NCBI RefSeq assembly: GCF_019400745.1
Contig: NZ_WJIB01000006.1
Span: 62,001 to 126,000, forward strand
DNA length: 64,000 nt
Source: Cohnella sp. CFH 77786
GTDB lineage: Bacteria; Bacillota; Bacilli; Paenibacillales; Paenibacillaceae
Reading direction: 5' to 3'
Shown here piece after piece: positions 43,292-51,619 of this stretch; within the stretch, counting starts at the first letter, position 1; each line of letters opens with the position of its first letter. Under the pieces are notes generated by a model. It was not told where the DNA came from, made no database searches, and was given only the letters and a program-made list of their open reading frames with translations. A program made the position numbers and the translations under genes.

Positions 43292-44845
43292 TTAATCGTA
43301 ATCCAGATTCGTGCGCCGTTCTCCCGCCGCCGCGAGCGGGGGAAACGCGGCCTCCGCCGCGCGGATCGCCTTGAGCATCGCTTTGGCTTTGTTAACCGTT
43401 TCCTCGTACTCCTTCTCCGGGACGGAATCCCAAACGATGCCCGCCCCCGCCTGCACGTAAGCTTTGCCGTTTTTGAAAATGATCGTCCGGATCGTGATGC
43501 ACGTGTCGAGGCTGCCCGAGAAGCCCAAATACCCGATCGCACCGGCGTACGCGCCCCTCGCCTCGTTTTCCAGTTCGGCGATGATCTCCATCGCCCTCAG
43601 CTTCGGGGCTCCGGACACCGTTCCGGCCGGCAGGCAAGAGAGGAAGGCGTCGAAGAAGTCCTTGTCCTTCCGGAGAACGCCCGTCACGTTCGAGACGATG
43701 TGCATGACATGCGAATACCGCTCGATCTGCATGTAGCTGTCGCATTTGACGGAACCGAATTCCGAAACCCTGCCGAGATCGTTGCGCCCCAGGTCCACCA
43801 GCATCACGTGCTCGGCGCGCTCCTTCTCGTCCGCGAGCAGCTCCCGCTCCAGCGACTCGTCTTCTTCCGGCGTCGCGCCTCGGGGTCGCGTCCCGGCGAT
43901 CGGCCGCGTTTCCAGCTTGCCGCCGTTCACCTTCACCAGCGCTTCCGGGGAGGTGCCGACGATCATCTCGTCACCGAGCTTCAGGCAATACATGTACGGC
44001 GACGGATTCATCGTCCGGAGAACGCGGTACACCTGAAGCGGATCCACGTCGGTTTCGACGTGGAACCGTTGGGACAGCACGACCTGGAAAATGTCGCCGG
44101 CGCGGATATATTCCTTCGCCTGCTCTACGTTCGCGATGAATTGCTCCTTCGTCAGGTTGGAGCGGATCGTTCCGAGCTCGGGATCCTGCGGCGGCGCGCC
44201 CCGGGAAATGTCTTGCGGAACCGGCTGCCGGAGACGGGCGATCGTGCCGTCGATCCCTTGGACCGCCGCCCGGTATGCCGATTCGATCTCGCGGTCCGAA
44301 GCGCCGTCCGGGACGTGAACATTGCCGATGACAAGCACCTGCTGCTTCAGATGGTCGAACACGATGACCTTGTCGCAGAACATGAAGTGCATGTCGTCCA
44401 TGTTCAGATCGTCCGTGCGGTGCGCCGGCAGCTTCCTCTCGTAATAGCGGAGCAGATCGTAGCCGAAAAACCCGATCGCTCCCCCGGTAAAGGGCGGAAG
44501 CTCCGGCAAGGCAGGACTGCGGTACGCGCGAAGCTTCTCCCGGATGAGCTGGAGCGGATCGTCGGTCCTCAGCGTTACGACTTTGCCTTCTTGGTCGAAC
44601 GTTACTTCGCCTCGCTTCAGCCGCATGACCAGAAACGGATCCGTGCCGATGAACGAATAACGCGCCCATTTGACCCCGCCTTCGACGCTTTCCAGCAGGA
44701 ACGCCCTTTGGTCTCGGCTGAATTGCCGGAATACGCGGATCGGGGTTTCCGTATCGGCCATCAGCCTCCGCACGATCGGAATCACGTTGTAAGTACCCGC
44801 CAGCCGGATGATTTGCTGAAGCTCCTGCTGCTCCATTGATCCCAC
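43292..44845 (-). CDS. trpE: anthranilate synthase component I
   Basis: A 517-residue chorismate-using enzyme. TRPRGATPEEDESLERELLA, HVMLVDLGRNDLGRV, FFDAFLSCLPAGTVSGAPK and IRTIIFKNGKAYVQAGAGIV are the catalytic blocks; the N-terminal part carries the feedback region. The glutamine amidotransferase partner trpG is not in this operon, as in Bacillus where it lies with folate genes. AAAGGAGT lies seven bases before the ATG. Expression is predicted to be set by the TRAP-controlled leader upstream. Confidence 0.97.
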   Translation of the reverse strand: MGSMEQQELQQIIRLAGTYNVIPIVRRLMADTETPIRVFRQFSRDQRAFLLESVEGGVKWARYSFIGTDPFLVMRLKRGEVTFDQEGKVVTLRTDDPLQLIREKLRAYRSPALPELPPFTGGAIGFFGYDLLRYYERKLPAHRTDDLNMDDMHFMFCDKVIVFDHLKQQVLVIGNVHVPDGASDREIESAYRAAVQGIDGTIARLRQPVPQDISRGAPPQDPELGTIRSNLTKEQFIANVEQAKEYIRAGDIFQVVLSQRFHVETDVDPLQVYRVLRTMNPSPYMYCLKLGDEMIVGTSPEALVKVNGGKLETRPIAGTRPRGATPEEDESLERELLADEKERAEHVMLVDLGRNDLGRVSEFGSVKCDSYMQIERYSHVMHIVSNVTGVLRKDKDFFDAFLSCLPAGTVSGAPKLRAMEIIAELENEARGAYAGAIGYLGFSGSLDTCITIRTIIFKNGKAYVQAGAGIVWDSVPEKEYEETVNKAKAMLKAIRAAEAAFPPLAAAGERRTNLDYD

Positions 44846-44900
44846 TCCTTTTCATCGTTGCCTCAAGAAATTTCGATTCAAGCGGACAAGCTCGTGCGCG

Positions 44901-44975
44901 GAGCTGCTCGATCTTTTCGATTTACTCTGCCTCTAAGGGGCCTTTCGCAGGGAGTTATTCGATTTTTTCGATCAT
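44901..44975. repeat. two copies of a 51-bp periodic unit in the trpE leader
   Basis: GGAGCTGCTCGATCTTTTCG at 44900 and GGAGTTATTCGATTTTTTCG at 44951 are 51 bases apart. TCGAT..TTTTCGAT is itself an imperfect palindrome. The pair lies between the trp terminator and the trpE start. Confidence 0.6.
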
Positions 44976-44981
44976 CGCCAA

Positions 44982-45012
44982 ATAAAAAAGCACCTCTGCG
45001 AGGCAGAGATGC
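44982..45012 (-). terminator. trp operon attenuator (intrinsic terminator in the leader)
   Basis: The minus strand carries GCATCTCTGC, CTC loop, GCAGAGGTGC, a 10-bp stem with one G-U pair, followed by TTTTTTATT. It lies 137 bases before trpE and about 180 bases after the promoter. Its 5' arm (CTCTGCCTC) can pair instead with GAGGC..CAGAG in the TRAP site, giving an antiterminator. Confidence 0.85.
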
Positions 45013-45107
45013 CGTGGTTACGATAGAGTTCGCATACCGGAGCCCGTAGCGGCAATCCGGAACAACGCCGCCTGTCCAGAACGAATCCAACCGTCCGGAT
45101 GCGGAAT

Positions 45108-45142
45108 CTCTACTCCACTCGACTTGGCTCTGCTCGCCTCTC
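45108..45142 (-). promoter_or_regulatory. trpE leader: TRAP-binding site of the trp leader
   Basis: Seven triplets lie in exact five-base register on the minus strand, ending at 45138, 45133, 45128, 45123, 45118, 45113 and 45108: six GAG and one AAG (fourth). NAG triplets with two-base spacers are the recognition pattern of TRAP, whose gene (mtrB) is at 55627. Bacillus subtilis has eleven triplets; here I count seven. Confidence 0.8.
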
Positions 45143-45193
45143 GCGTAAGTGATCGTCCCTCCGGCCGACCGTTCCGCGCTGCGTAATGCATTA

Positions 45194-45222
45194 ACTATAG
45201 CATTCGGCTTTGGAATCGTCAA
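45194..45222 (-). promoter_or_regulatory. sigma-A promoter of the trp operon
   Basis: TTGACG at 45222-45217, 17-base spacer, TATAGT at 45199-45194 on the minus strand, giving a leader of about 340 bases before trpE. Confidence 0.75.
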
Positions 45223-45248
45223 CCGCTGCTTTTCTGTTCCGCATATCG

Positions 45249-45381
45249 TAACGAAACTCGGTTCCGTTATTCTCGCAATTTCCACTCAAGCGTACAAAAT
45301 AACGGAACTCAGCTCCCGCTATTCCGCTTGCTTCCGCCCCTATACGCAAAATAGCGGACCTAGGTTCCGCTATTTTGCGCT
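45249..45381. repeat. three tandem palindromic units with 51/52-bp period
   Basis: Units start at 45249 (TAACGAAACTCGGTTCCGTTA), 45300 (TAACGGAACTCAGCTCCCGCTA) and 45352 (TAGCGGACCTAGGTTCCGCTA). The third is extended to a 13-bp perfect stem, GCAAAATAGCGGA/TCCGCTATTTTGC. It lies between aroH and the trp promoter, in the 570-base gap 44846-45415 that also holds the leader. Confidence 0.85.
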
Positions 45382-45415
45382 TCATGCAAGTGATATTACA
45401 AACCGCCGCGTCAAC

Positions 45416-45784
45416 TTATTTCGCCGACAAGTCCGGACGCAGCGTCTGGGCTCCGCCCAGGTAGACATGGCGAATCTCGGCTTGCGATTTGTCGGTGTTG
45501 ACGAGCACCATCAAGCGAATGCATCGCTCCAGGCTTCCCTTGACCGGGATTTCCAGCGAGCACATGAGCGGCACGAGCTCCCAGCCCGCCATTTGGCGGA
45601 TGGCCCGCGCCGGAAACGTAGCGTCCAAATCCTGCGTGACGGTCACCCATACGCAAGCAATATCTTCAGGATGAAACCGGTTGGCCGCGACGATTTCGTT
45701 CAACAAGACGACCGTCGCGTCCAAAATCTGCTTCTCTTCGTTGGCATCCACCGTAATGGCGCCGCGGATTCCTCTCGTGCTCAT
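45416..45784 (-). CDS. aroH: chorismate mutase (AroH type)
   Basis: A 122-residue monofunctional mutase converting chorismate to prephenate. TRGIRGAITVDANEEKQIL at the start (Arg7 region), VTQDLDATFPARAIR and EIRHVYLGGAQTLRPDL at the end (Arg90 region) match the trimeric Bacillus enzyme. The ATG at 45784 overlaps the aroB stop by four bases. Confidence 0.95.
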   Translation of the reverse strand: MSTRGIRGAITVDANEEKQILDATVVLLNEIVAANRFHPEDIACVWVTVTQDLDATFPARAIRQMAGWELVPLMCSLEIPVKGSLERCIRLMVLVNTDKSQAEIRHVYLGGAQTLRPDLSAK

Positions 45785-46896
45785 GCTTCCCCGTTCTCCT
45801 CCCGCAGTTGCTCCACGATCTCCCTCACCCAAACGGCCGGCACGTCTTTGCGGATTTCCACGCTGCCGATCGAAGTCGGCACGACGAACACCATATGGCC
45901 TTCGGTGAATTTCTTGTCATGCTGCATCGCTTTCATGACCGCGTCCGGATCGATGCCGGACGGAATCCGGACCGGCAGCCCGAATTTGCGGAAAATCCGT
46001 TCCGTCTCCTTCGCGATGCCCGGATCGTAGCCGAATCGGGCGGCCAACCGCGCGGCACCGACCATGCCGATGGCGATGGCTTCCCCGTGAAGCAGCTCTC
46101 CGTAACCGGCCACCGCTTCCAGGGCGTGACCGATCGTGTGGCCCAGATTCAGGATGGCGCGGAGATCGTTCTCCCGCTCGTCCTTCGCGACGACGGCCGC
46201 TTTGACTTTGCAGCCTTCGTAAAGCGCATGCCCAAGAGCGTCGGGATCCAGCGCGAGCAGCCGTTCCGCGTTCTCGTCATACCACCGCACGAAATCCGCA
46301 TTCCAAATCAACCCATGCTTGATCACTTCCGACATGCCCGATCTCACTTCCCGGATAGGGAGGGTCTGCAGCGTATCCAAGTCATATAGCACGAATTCGG
46401 GTTGGTAGAAAGCGCCGATGATGTTTTTGGCCAGCCGGTGATTGACGGCGACCTTGCCCCCGACGCTGCTGTCATGGGCGAGAATCGTAGTCGGCATCTG
46501 CACGAAGCGGACGCCGCGCATGTAACTCGCGGCCGCGAATCCGGCCAAATCGCCGACGACCCCTCCGCCCAGCGCGATAATCGTCGACTTGCGGTCCAAA
46601 CCTGCTTCGAGGGCGGCCGTAATCAGATCGTCGAATACCGCAAGCGATTTGGACGACTCCCCGGAAGGAACGACCGCACGGCTGACCGAATAACCGGCAT
46701 CCCGCAGCGACCGCTCGACCTTCGGCGCGTACAGCTCCTCGACGGAAGCGTCCGTCACGAGCAAAATCGGCGATTTCACGGGAAATCCCCGTTCGGCAAA
46801 CAAACCGCCGACGCCGGCGAGCAGATCCGTCCCGATGAGGATCGGGTACGACCGCTCGCCGAGCTCAACCGTCAGCTCTCTCTTCGCGCCCGCCAT
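45781..46896 (-). CDS. aroB: 3-dehydroquinate synthase
   Basis: A 371-residue NAD- and zinc-dependent enzyme, second step of the shikimate route. VVPSGESSKSL, ALGGGVVGDLAGFAA, the zinc ligands in NLGHTIGHALE (about residue 245) and LLHGEAIAIGMV are clear. Its start overlaps the aroC stop by one base. Confidence 0.96.
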   Translation of the reverse strand: MAGAKRELTVELGERSYPILIGTDLLAGVGGLFAERGFPVKSPILLVTDASVEELYAPKVERSLRDAGYSVSRAVVPSGESSKSLAVFDDLITAALEAGLDRKSTIIALGGGVVGDLAGFAAASYMRGVRFVQMPTTILAHDSSVGGKVAVNHRLAKNIIGAFYQPEFVLYDLDTLQTLPIREVRSGMSEVIKHGLIWNADFVRWYDENAERLLALDPDALGHALYEGCKVKAAVVAKDERENDLRAILNLGHTIGHALEAVAGYGELLHGEAIAIGMVGAARLAARFGYDPGIAKETERIFRKFGLPVRIPSGIDPDAVMKAMQHDKKFTEGHMVFVVPTSIGSVEIRKDVPAVWVREIVEQLREENGEA

Positions 46897-48065
46897 CAGT
46901 ATTCCGCCACCTGCCGGAGATAATGGTCCAGGTTCGCCCGGATTTCTTCCATCGAATCTCCGCCGAACTTCTCCAGGAACGCTCGGGCCACTTCCCAGGC
47001 CACCACGTGCTCAAGCACGACGCTGGCCGCCGGCACCGCGCACGCGTCGGAGCGTTCCACCTGGGCGGTGAACGGCTCCTTCGTGTCGATATCAACGCTG
47101 GCTAACGGCTTGTACAACGTCGGAATCGGCTTCATGACGCCGCGCACGACGATCGGCTCGCCGTTCGTCATGCCCCCCTCGAATCCTCCTGCGTTATTCG
47201 AGGCCCTGTGGTACCCTTTCTCTTCGCTGTAGAGAATCGGATCGTGGACTTGCGAGCCCGGACGCCGTCCGGCTTCGAAGCCGATTCCGATCTCCACTCC
47301 TTTGAACGCGTTGATCGACATGACCGCCTGGGCGATCCGTCCGTCCAGCTTGCGGTCCCATTGGACATGGCTGCCCAAACCGACCGGGGCGCCCTCCACG
47401 ATGCATTCCACGACGCCTCCGATCGTATCGCCTTCCGCCTTGGTGCGGTCGATCAATTCGATCATTTGCTGTTCGGCCGTTTTGTCCGCGACCCGTACCG
47501 GCGATTCCTCGGTGACGCGGATCAATTCGTCGATCGGCAAATCCGGCTTCTCCGCGACGACGTCGCAAATCGACACGACGTGACCCGCAACCTTGATGCC
47601 GAACTTCTCGAGGAACTGCCGCGCGATCGCCCCGACAGCCACGCGGGCAGCCGTTTCCCGGGCGCTGGAGCGCTCGAGGACGTTTCGCAGATCCTTCAGG
47701 TTGTATTTCAGTCCGCCGTTCAAGTCCGCATGTCCGGGGCGGGGACGGTGAACGCGTCTCTTGGCTTCGTCGCCGCCCTCGATCGGCTCTACGTTCATCA
47801 CGGTCGTCCAATGTTTCCAGTCCTTGTTCTCCACGACCAGCGCCACCGGAGCTCCCGTCGTGCGGCCGTGGCGAACGCCCCCGACGATCTGGGCGGTGTC
47901 GGTCTCGATCTGCATACGACGGCCGCGTCCGTGGCCCTTCTGCCTCCGCTGGAGCTGGAAGTTCAAAGCTTCGAAATCCAGCTCCAAATTGCTGGGCAAC
48001 CCTTCGATGATGGCCGTCAGCTGCGGTCCGTGCGTCTCCCCCGCTGTCAAATACCGTAAACTCAC
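46896..48065 (-). CDS. aroC: chorismate synthase
   Basis: A 389-residue FMN-dependent enzyme making chorismate. [19 protein letters not shown] at the N-terminus, [28 protein letters not shown] and [15 protein letters not shown] are the family signatures. First gene of an aroC-aroB-aroH run; chorismate then serves trpE, aroH and mqnA. Confidence 0.97.
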   Translation of the reverse strand: MSLRYLTAGETHGPQLTAIIEGLPSNLELDFEALNFQLQRRQKGHGRGRRMQIETDTAQIVGGVRHGRTTGAPVALVVENKDWKHWTTVMNVEPIEGGDEAKRRVHRPRPGHADLNGGLKYNLKDLRNVLERSSARETAARVAVGAIARQFLEKFGIKVAGHVVSICDVVAEKPDLPIDELIRVTEESPVRVADKTAEQQMIELIDRTKAEGDTIGGVVECIVEGAPVGLGSHVQWDRKLDGRIAQAVMSINAFKGVEIGIGFEAGRRPGSQVHDPILYSEEKGYHRASNNAGGFEGGMTNGEPIVVRGVMKPIPTLYKPLASVDIDTKEPFTAQVERSDACAVPAASVVLEHVVAWEVARAFLEKFGGDSMEEIRANLDHYLRQVAEY

Positions 48066-48146
48066 TCCGGTTCCTCCCCCATGTCCTGTCCAAAACCCGT
48101 AAACGCGTTTTGTTCATTATAGTACAGCGTTAAAGCGTTTGACAAG

Positions 48147-48175
48147 AAAACAGCCCGTCACGATCGGACGGACTG
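48147..48175 (-). terminator. terminator overlapping the end of the 53-residue gene
   Basis: Minus strand CAGTCCGTC pairs with GACGGGCTG (one G-U) over a seven-base loop and runs into TTTTCTTGTC. The stop codon of the small gene lies inside the hairpin. Confidence 0.7.
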
Positions 48176-48319
48176 CTTGGCCGCGATTCTTCGGCTCCCA
48201 TCGCCGCTCTCCCGGATCATTCCGATGAGCCCGACGTTGTCGATTCCCAAAATTTGCGCGCATTCCTGCACGGAAATCAAACCGTTCCGGTACGCAGCGA
48301 TCACTTTGCGCTTATCCAT
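48158..48319 (-). CDS. small 53-residue protein, putative helix-turn-helix
   Basis: Begins MDKRKVIAAYRNGLISVQEC and continues AQILGIDNVGLIGMIRESG before a basic tail. The VQECAQILGID..GLIGMI stretch looks like one helix-turn-helix. GGAGGG lies five bases before the ATG, and a terminator overlaps the stop, so the gene seems to be a unit of its own between cheR and aroC. No family recognised; too short for routine gene finders. Confidence 0.6.
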   Translation of the reverse strand: MDKRKVIAAYRNGLISVQECAQILGIDNVGLIGMIRESGDGSRRIAAKQSVRS

Positions 48320-48371
48320 GGTTCCCTCCGCTTGGAATGGTTATCCCTAGTATCGCGGGGGAACCGCCGTC

Positions 48372-49199
48372 TCATACGCCTCCGTCCGAACGCCGGTAAA
48401 AAAACGTGTCCGCCGTCTCCAGCCCGTGTTGCCCCGGATTGAAAATCTGCTCCGTGCTGCCCACGAACAGAATGCCGCTTGGCTTCAGAGCCTGGGAGAA
48501 TTTGCGGTACAGGCCGGCTTTCGCTTCTTCCGTGAAATAAATCATGACGTTACGGCAAACGATGAGATCGTATTGCTCACTCGGGAAAGGATCCAAAAGC
48601 AGGTTCTGCTTCTGGAACTTCACGGCTTTCTTCAGCTTGTCCGCGACGCGGAAACTTCCGTCTTCCGGGTGGAAGTAACGCTGCTTGTAATCCGGGGGGA
48701 CTTCCCGCAGGGAGCGATCCGAATACAGCCCTTCCTTGGCTTTCGCCAGCACGAGATCGTCGATGTCGGACGCCAGAATGGACGTGCGCTCAAGGGCGCC
48801 CAGCGAGTCGAGCAGCATCGCCAGCGTATACGGCTCTTCCCCGGTCGAGCAGGCCGCGCTCCATACGTGCATCCTCTGCTGCTTCTGCGCCAGCGGCAAG
48901 AGGAAACGCTCCCGGAGCACCTGCCAACGGTTCGGATTCCGCCAAAATTCGGACACGTTGATCGTCATCCGGTCCAGAAACTCGTTCAGGAGCTTCGCGT
49001 CCGCCATCAAAGCCGCGTAATAAGCGGAAAATGAGCTGTATCCGTGCTTCAGGCGAAGCGTGGTCAGCCTCCTGCGCATTTGGTTTTCCTTGTACTGCGA
49101 CAGATCGATGGAAGTGGATTTCTTGATGTTCGCGACGAATCGCGCGAAATCCTCGTCCTCCGCCCTGTTTCCCGAAAGCATCGTCCCCGGGTCTCCCAT
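48372..49199 (-). CDS. cheR: chemotaxis protein methyltransferase
   Basis: A 275-residue S-adenosylmethionine-dependent methylase of chemoreceptor glutamates. The N-terminal helical domain (DLSQYKENQMRRRLTTLRLK) is followed by the SAM site VWSAACSTGEEPYTLAMLLD (about residues 118-137), ASDIDDLVLAKAKEG and VCRNVMIYF. The NDK-cheR-aroC order is that of Bacillus. Start codon choice between 49199 and 49181 is open. Confidence 0.93.
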   Translation of the reverse strand: MGDPGTMLSGNRAEDEDFARFVANIKKSTSIDLSQYKENQMRRRLTTLRLKHGYSSFSAYYAALMADAKLLNEFLDRMTINVSEFWRNPNRWQVLRERFLLPLAQKQQRMHVWSAACSTGEEPYTLAMLLDSLGALERTSILASDIDDLVLAKAKEGLYSDRSLREVPPDYKQRYFHPEDGSFRVADKLKKAVKFQKQNLLLDPFPSEQYDLIVCRNVMIYFTEEAKAGLYRKFSQALKPSGILFVGSTEQIFNPGQHGLETADTFFYRRSDGGV

Positions 49200-49217
49200 G
49201 TCTCCCGTTCCCCTTGT

Positions 49218-49664
49218 TCAGATCCAGGCCTGGATCGCTTTGTCGTAGGATACCAACTCTTCTTCCTTGAAGAAAATGGCGATTTCCCGTTCGGCGTTCT
49301 GGATCGAATCCGAACCGTGAATCAGGTTGAAATTCGTATGTATGGCGAAGTCGCTGCGGATCGTCCCCGGATCCGCTTCGAGGGAATTCGTCTTTCCGAT
49401 GAGCAGGCGAGCCTGGGCCACCGCGTTATCGCCTTCCCAGACCATGGCGAACACCGGGGAGGACGTGATGAATTTGAGCAGCGGCTCGTAGAAATCTTTG
49501 CCCTTATGTTCCGCGTAATGGCGCTCCGCCGTCTCCAGGGTCACGTTCATGAGCTTGGCGCCGATCAGCTTCAAGCCCTTGCGTTCGAATCGGCCGACGA
49601 TTTCTCCGATCAGGCCCCGCTGAACGCCGTCTGGTTTGATCATCAAATAGGTCCGTTCCATCAT
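49218..49664 (-). CDS. ndk: nucleoside diphosphate kinase
   Basis: A 148-residue kinase exchanging phosphate between nucleoside di- and triphosphates. [18 protein letters not shown] at the start and the active-site His in [17 protein letters not shown] (about residue 115) are canonical. A leader inverted repeat precedes it. Confidence 0.96.
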   Translation of the reverse strand: MMERTYLMIKPDGVQRGLIGEIVGRFERKGLKLIGAKLMNVTLETAERHYAEHKGKDFYEPLLKFITSSPVFAMVWEGDNAVAQARLLIGKTNSLEADPGTIRSDFAIHTNFNLIHGSDSIQNAEREIAIFFKEEELVSYDKAIQAWI

Positions 49665-49691
49665 CTCTCTCCTCTCTCCGCTTTAGCGGGC

Positions 49692-49737
49692 GGTAAAATG
49701 GGATTCGGCATGCACAAGCTGCTTTCAACATTTTACC
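49692..49737 (-). promoter_or_regulatory. leader inverted repeat before ndk
   Basis: GGTAAAATG (49692-49700) and CATTTTACC (49729-49737) are exact reverse complements with a 28-base loop. It lies in the 98-base gap between hepT and ndk; a small CCGC/GCGG hairpin follows before the ribosome site. Confidence 0.55.
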
Positions 49738-49742
49738 ACAAG

Positions 49743-49760
49743 TAAAAACGACTTCGTCGT
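49743..49760 (-). terminator. short terminator-like hairpin after hepT
   Basis: ACGAC, GAA loop, GTCGT and then TTTTTAC on the minus strand, two bases past the hepT stop. The stem is only five base pairs. Confidence 0.55.
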
Positions 49761-49762
49761 GC

Positions 49763-50737
49763 TTAATAACTCCGCTGCGCCAAAAAACGCGTAATATCCG
49801 CCAAATTCTTCTTCGCGGGCAACTCGGGCAATCCGTCCAACGCCTGCAGCGCCTTGGCGAAATACCGGTTCGCCAGCCTTTCCGCGGCCGCGATGCCGCG
49901 GCTCGAACGCACCAGCCTCACGGCAGCGGAAGAATCCCCGTTCCCGTCGCTCCTGCGGATGGCCTCGATTTCGCGAAGCAAAGGTTCGCGAATCATTTCA
50001 TCCTCCAGGGCGTACAGGACCGGAAGCGTGATATTGCCTTGCCGCAGGTCGCTGCCCGGCGGTTTGCCGATCACTTTCTCCGTTCCGCATAAGTCGAGCA
50101 GGTCATCCGTGATTTGGTACGCCATCCCGACGTTGTAGCCAAACCGGTACAGCGCGGCGCTCGCGGCGGGATGCGCCTTCGTGGCCAGCGCGCCCAGCTG
50201 GCAGCTGATCGCGATGAGCAGCGCCGTTTTGCGGCGGATGCGGAGAAGATAACGCCGGACGTTCTGGTCCACGTTGAAGAAATCGCGGATTTGCTCCATT
50301 TCGCCGATGCACATTTGCACCATTGCGCCTGACAAAATCTGGTGGATCCGGGGGTTTTCCAGCCGCGTGATGACGGTCAGCGCCTTGGCGTAAATAAAAT
50401 CCCCCGTATACATGGCGATGCGGTTGTCCCATTTGGACTTCACGGTCAATTGGCCCCGTCTCGTTTCGGCGTCGTCGATTACGTCGTCATGGACGAGGCT
50501 CGCCATGTGGATCAACTCGAGCGAAACGGCTACTTTTTTCAAGGTTTCGAGAGAATAGTTTCCGAATTTGCCCGAAAGCAGCACGAGCACGGGGCGGATC
50601 CGCTTGCCCCCTGCTTTAAGCAGGTGGAGGGATGTTTCGCTGAGCAGCGGCAAATCGGTCGTGACCTCGCGTGTCATTTCCTCTTCGATCGCTTGCAATT
50701 CGGATTTCATGGCTGCGTACAGCTGGATCAATTTCAT
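49763..50737 (-). CDS. hepT: heptaprenyl diphosphate synthase component II
   Basis: A 324-residue trans-prenyltransferase, the catalytic half of the heterodimer that makes the menaquinone tail. The first Asp-rich motif is in ASLVHDDVIDDAETRRGQ (about residues 79-96) and the second in AYQITDDLLDLCG. KAGGKRIRPVLVLLSG is also typical. The ATG at 50737 overlaps the mqnA stop by four bases; the open frame upstream is the shadow of mqnA. Confidence 0.94.
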   Translation of the reverse strand: MKLIQLYAAMKSELQAIEEEMTREVTTDLPLLSETSLHLLKAGGKRIRPVLVLLSGKFGNYSLETLKKVAVSLELIHMASLVHDDVIDDAETRRGQLTVKSKWDNRIAMYTGDFIYAKALTVITRLENPRIHQILSGAMVQMCIGEMEQIRDFFNVDQNVRRYLLRIRRKTALLIAISCQLGALATKAHPAASAALYRFGYNVGMAYQITDDLLDLCGTEKVIGKPPGSDLRQGNITLPVLYALEDEMIREPLLREIEAIRRSDGNGDSSAAVRLVRSSRGIAAAERLANRYFAKALQALDGLPELPAKKNLADITRFLAQRSY

Positions 50738-51618
50738 GATTTCACCTGCGGCTGGGATAGGTTGCCGGCAAGGGCGACGGCCGGCCATTCGGTCAGGCTC
50801 ACTTTGCCCTCCATCAGGCCAAGCTCGCGGGCATACCGGAAATACAGCATCAGACCGGCCTGCTGTTCGGGGCCGAAATCGTGATGCAGGCGGGAGAAAT
50901 ATCCGCGCCAATAGGACGGGGTTCCGCCGATTTGGCGGAGCGCCTTGGACACGATCGGTCCCAGGTCGCGGGATGCCCGGCGTTTGCTTTCCATCAAGCC
51001 CTCGTAGATGCTTCGGACGGCCTCGGGCTGCCGGTCCGCGGCTTCGCGCCGGACGGCCCACAAGGCGAACGTCATCCAATGCCCGGTCCATAAATTCCAT
51101 ACTTCACCAAGATCAAGCACCCGATACCCGTGGTTTTGCCAGGAAGCCCGGATCGCATGGTCTCCGATCAGAAGCGCGGCGTCCGCGTCCCGCATCATCC
51201 TTTCCAAGGACGGTTCCGCGTCCTCGTAAACGGGATCTCCCCCGTAAAATTTCGTCATGATGATCTTGAGCAGGTTGACGGAGGTCGCCGACGTTGTCGT
51301 GAGCGCGATTTTGCCATGGATCACTTTCTCCAGCGGGGATTTCAGGAACAATAATATCGATTGCACCTTGCCGAGAGCGCTGACCGACAAGTTCGGAAGC
51401 AAATAATAAGAATCGGAGGACGCCCCGTACGCGAACGACGAAATCGCCGCCGCGTCGATGTCCCCCTCTTTCAGCTTCCGGTTCAGCGCCGCGGGCATTT
51501 CCGATACCTGCTCGGCAGGAAACCGGAGGCTCTCCGGTCGAAAATGGTGGAATACGGGCCACACGTTCGTGTAATCGATCCGCCCGATACGGAGCGGCCG
51601 TGCCAGACCGTCTGTCAT
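50734..51618 (-). CDS. mqnA: chorismate dehydratase MqnA (futalosine pathway)
   Basis: A 294-residue protein with the periplasmic-binding-protein-like fold of MqnA: RIGRIDYTNVWPVFHHF near the N-terminus, DIDAAAISSFAYG, KIALTTTSATSVNLLKIIM and LLIGDHAIR. MqnA removes water from chorismate to give 3-enolpyruvylbenzoate, the first step of menaquinone synthesis by the futalosine route. In B. subtilis, which uses the Men route, this gene is absent and menG adjoins hepT. The other mqn genes (B, C, D, E) are not in the window. Confidence 0.9.
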   Translation of the reverse strand: MTDGLARPLRIGRIDYTNVWPVFHHFRPESLRFPAEQVSEMPAALNRKLKEGDIDAAAISSFAYGASSDSYYLLPNLSVSALGKVQSILLFLKSPLEKVIHGKIALTTTSATSVNLLKIIMTKFYGGDPVYEDAEPSLERMMRDADAALLIGDHAIRASWQNHGYRVLDLGEVWNLWTGHWMTFALWAVRREAADRQPEAVRSIYEGLMESKRRASRDLGPIVSKALRQIGGTPSYWRGYFSRLHHDFGPEQQAGLMLYFRYARELGLMEGKVSLTEWPAVALAGNLSQPQVKS

Positions 51619-51619
51619 G

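Noticed and set aside
44990-45190. T-box riboswitch before trpE
   Set aside because: The terminator and an AACCACGG string suggested it, but the T-box UGGN core and a proper stem I are missing, while in-register GAG triplets and an mtrB gene support TRAP control.
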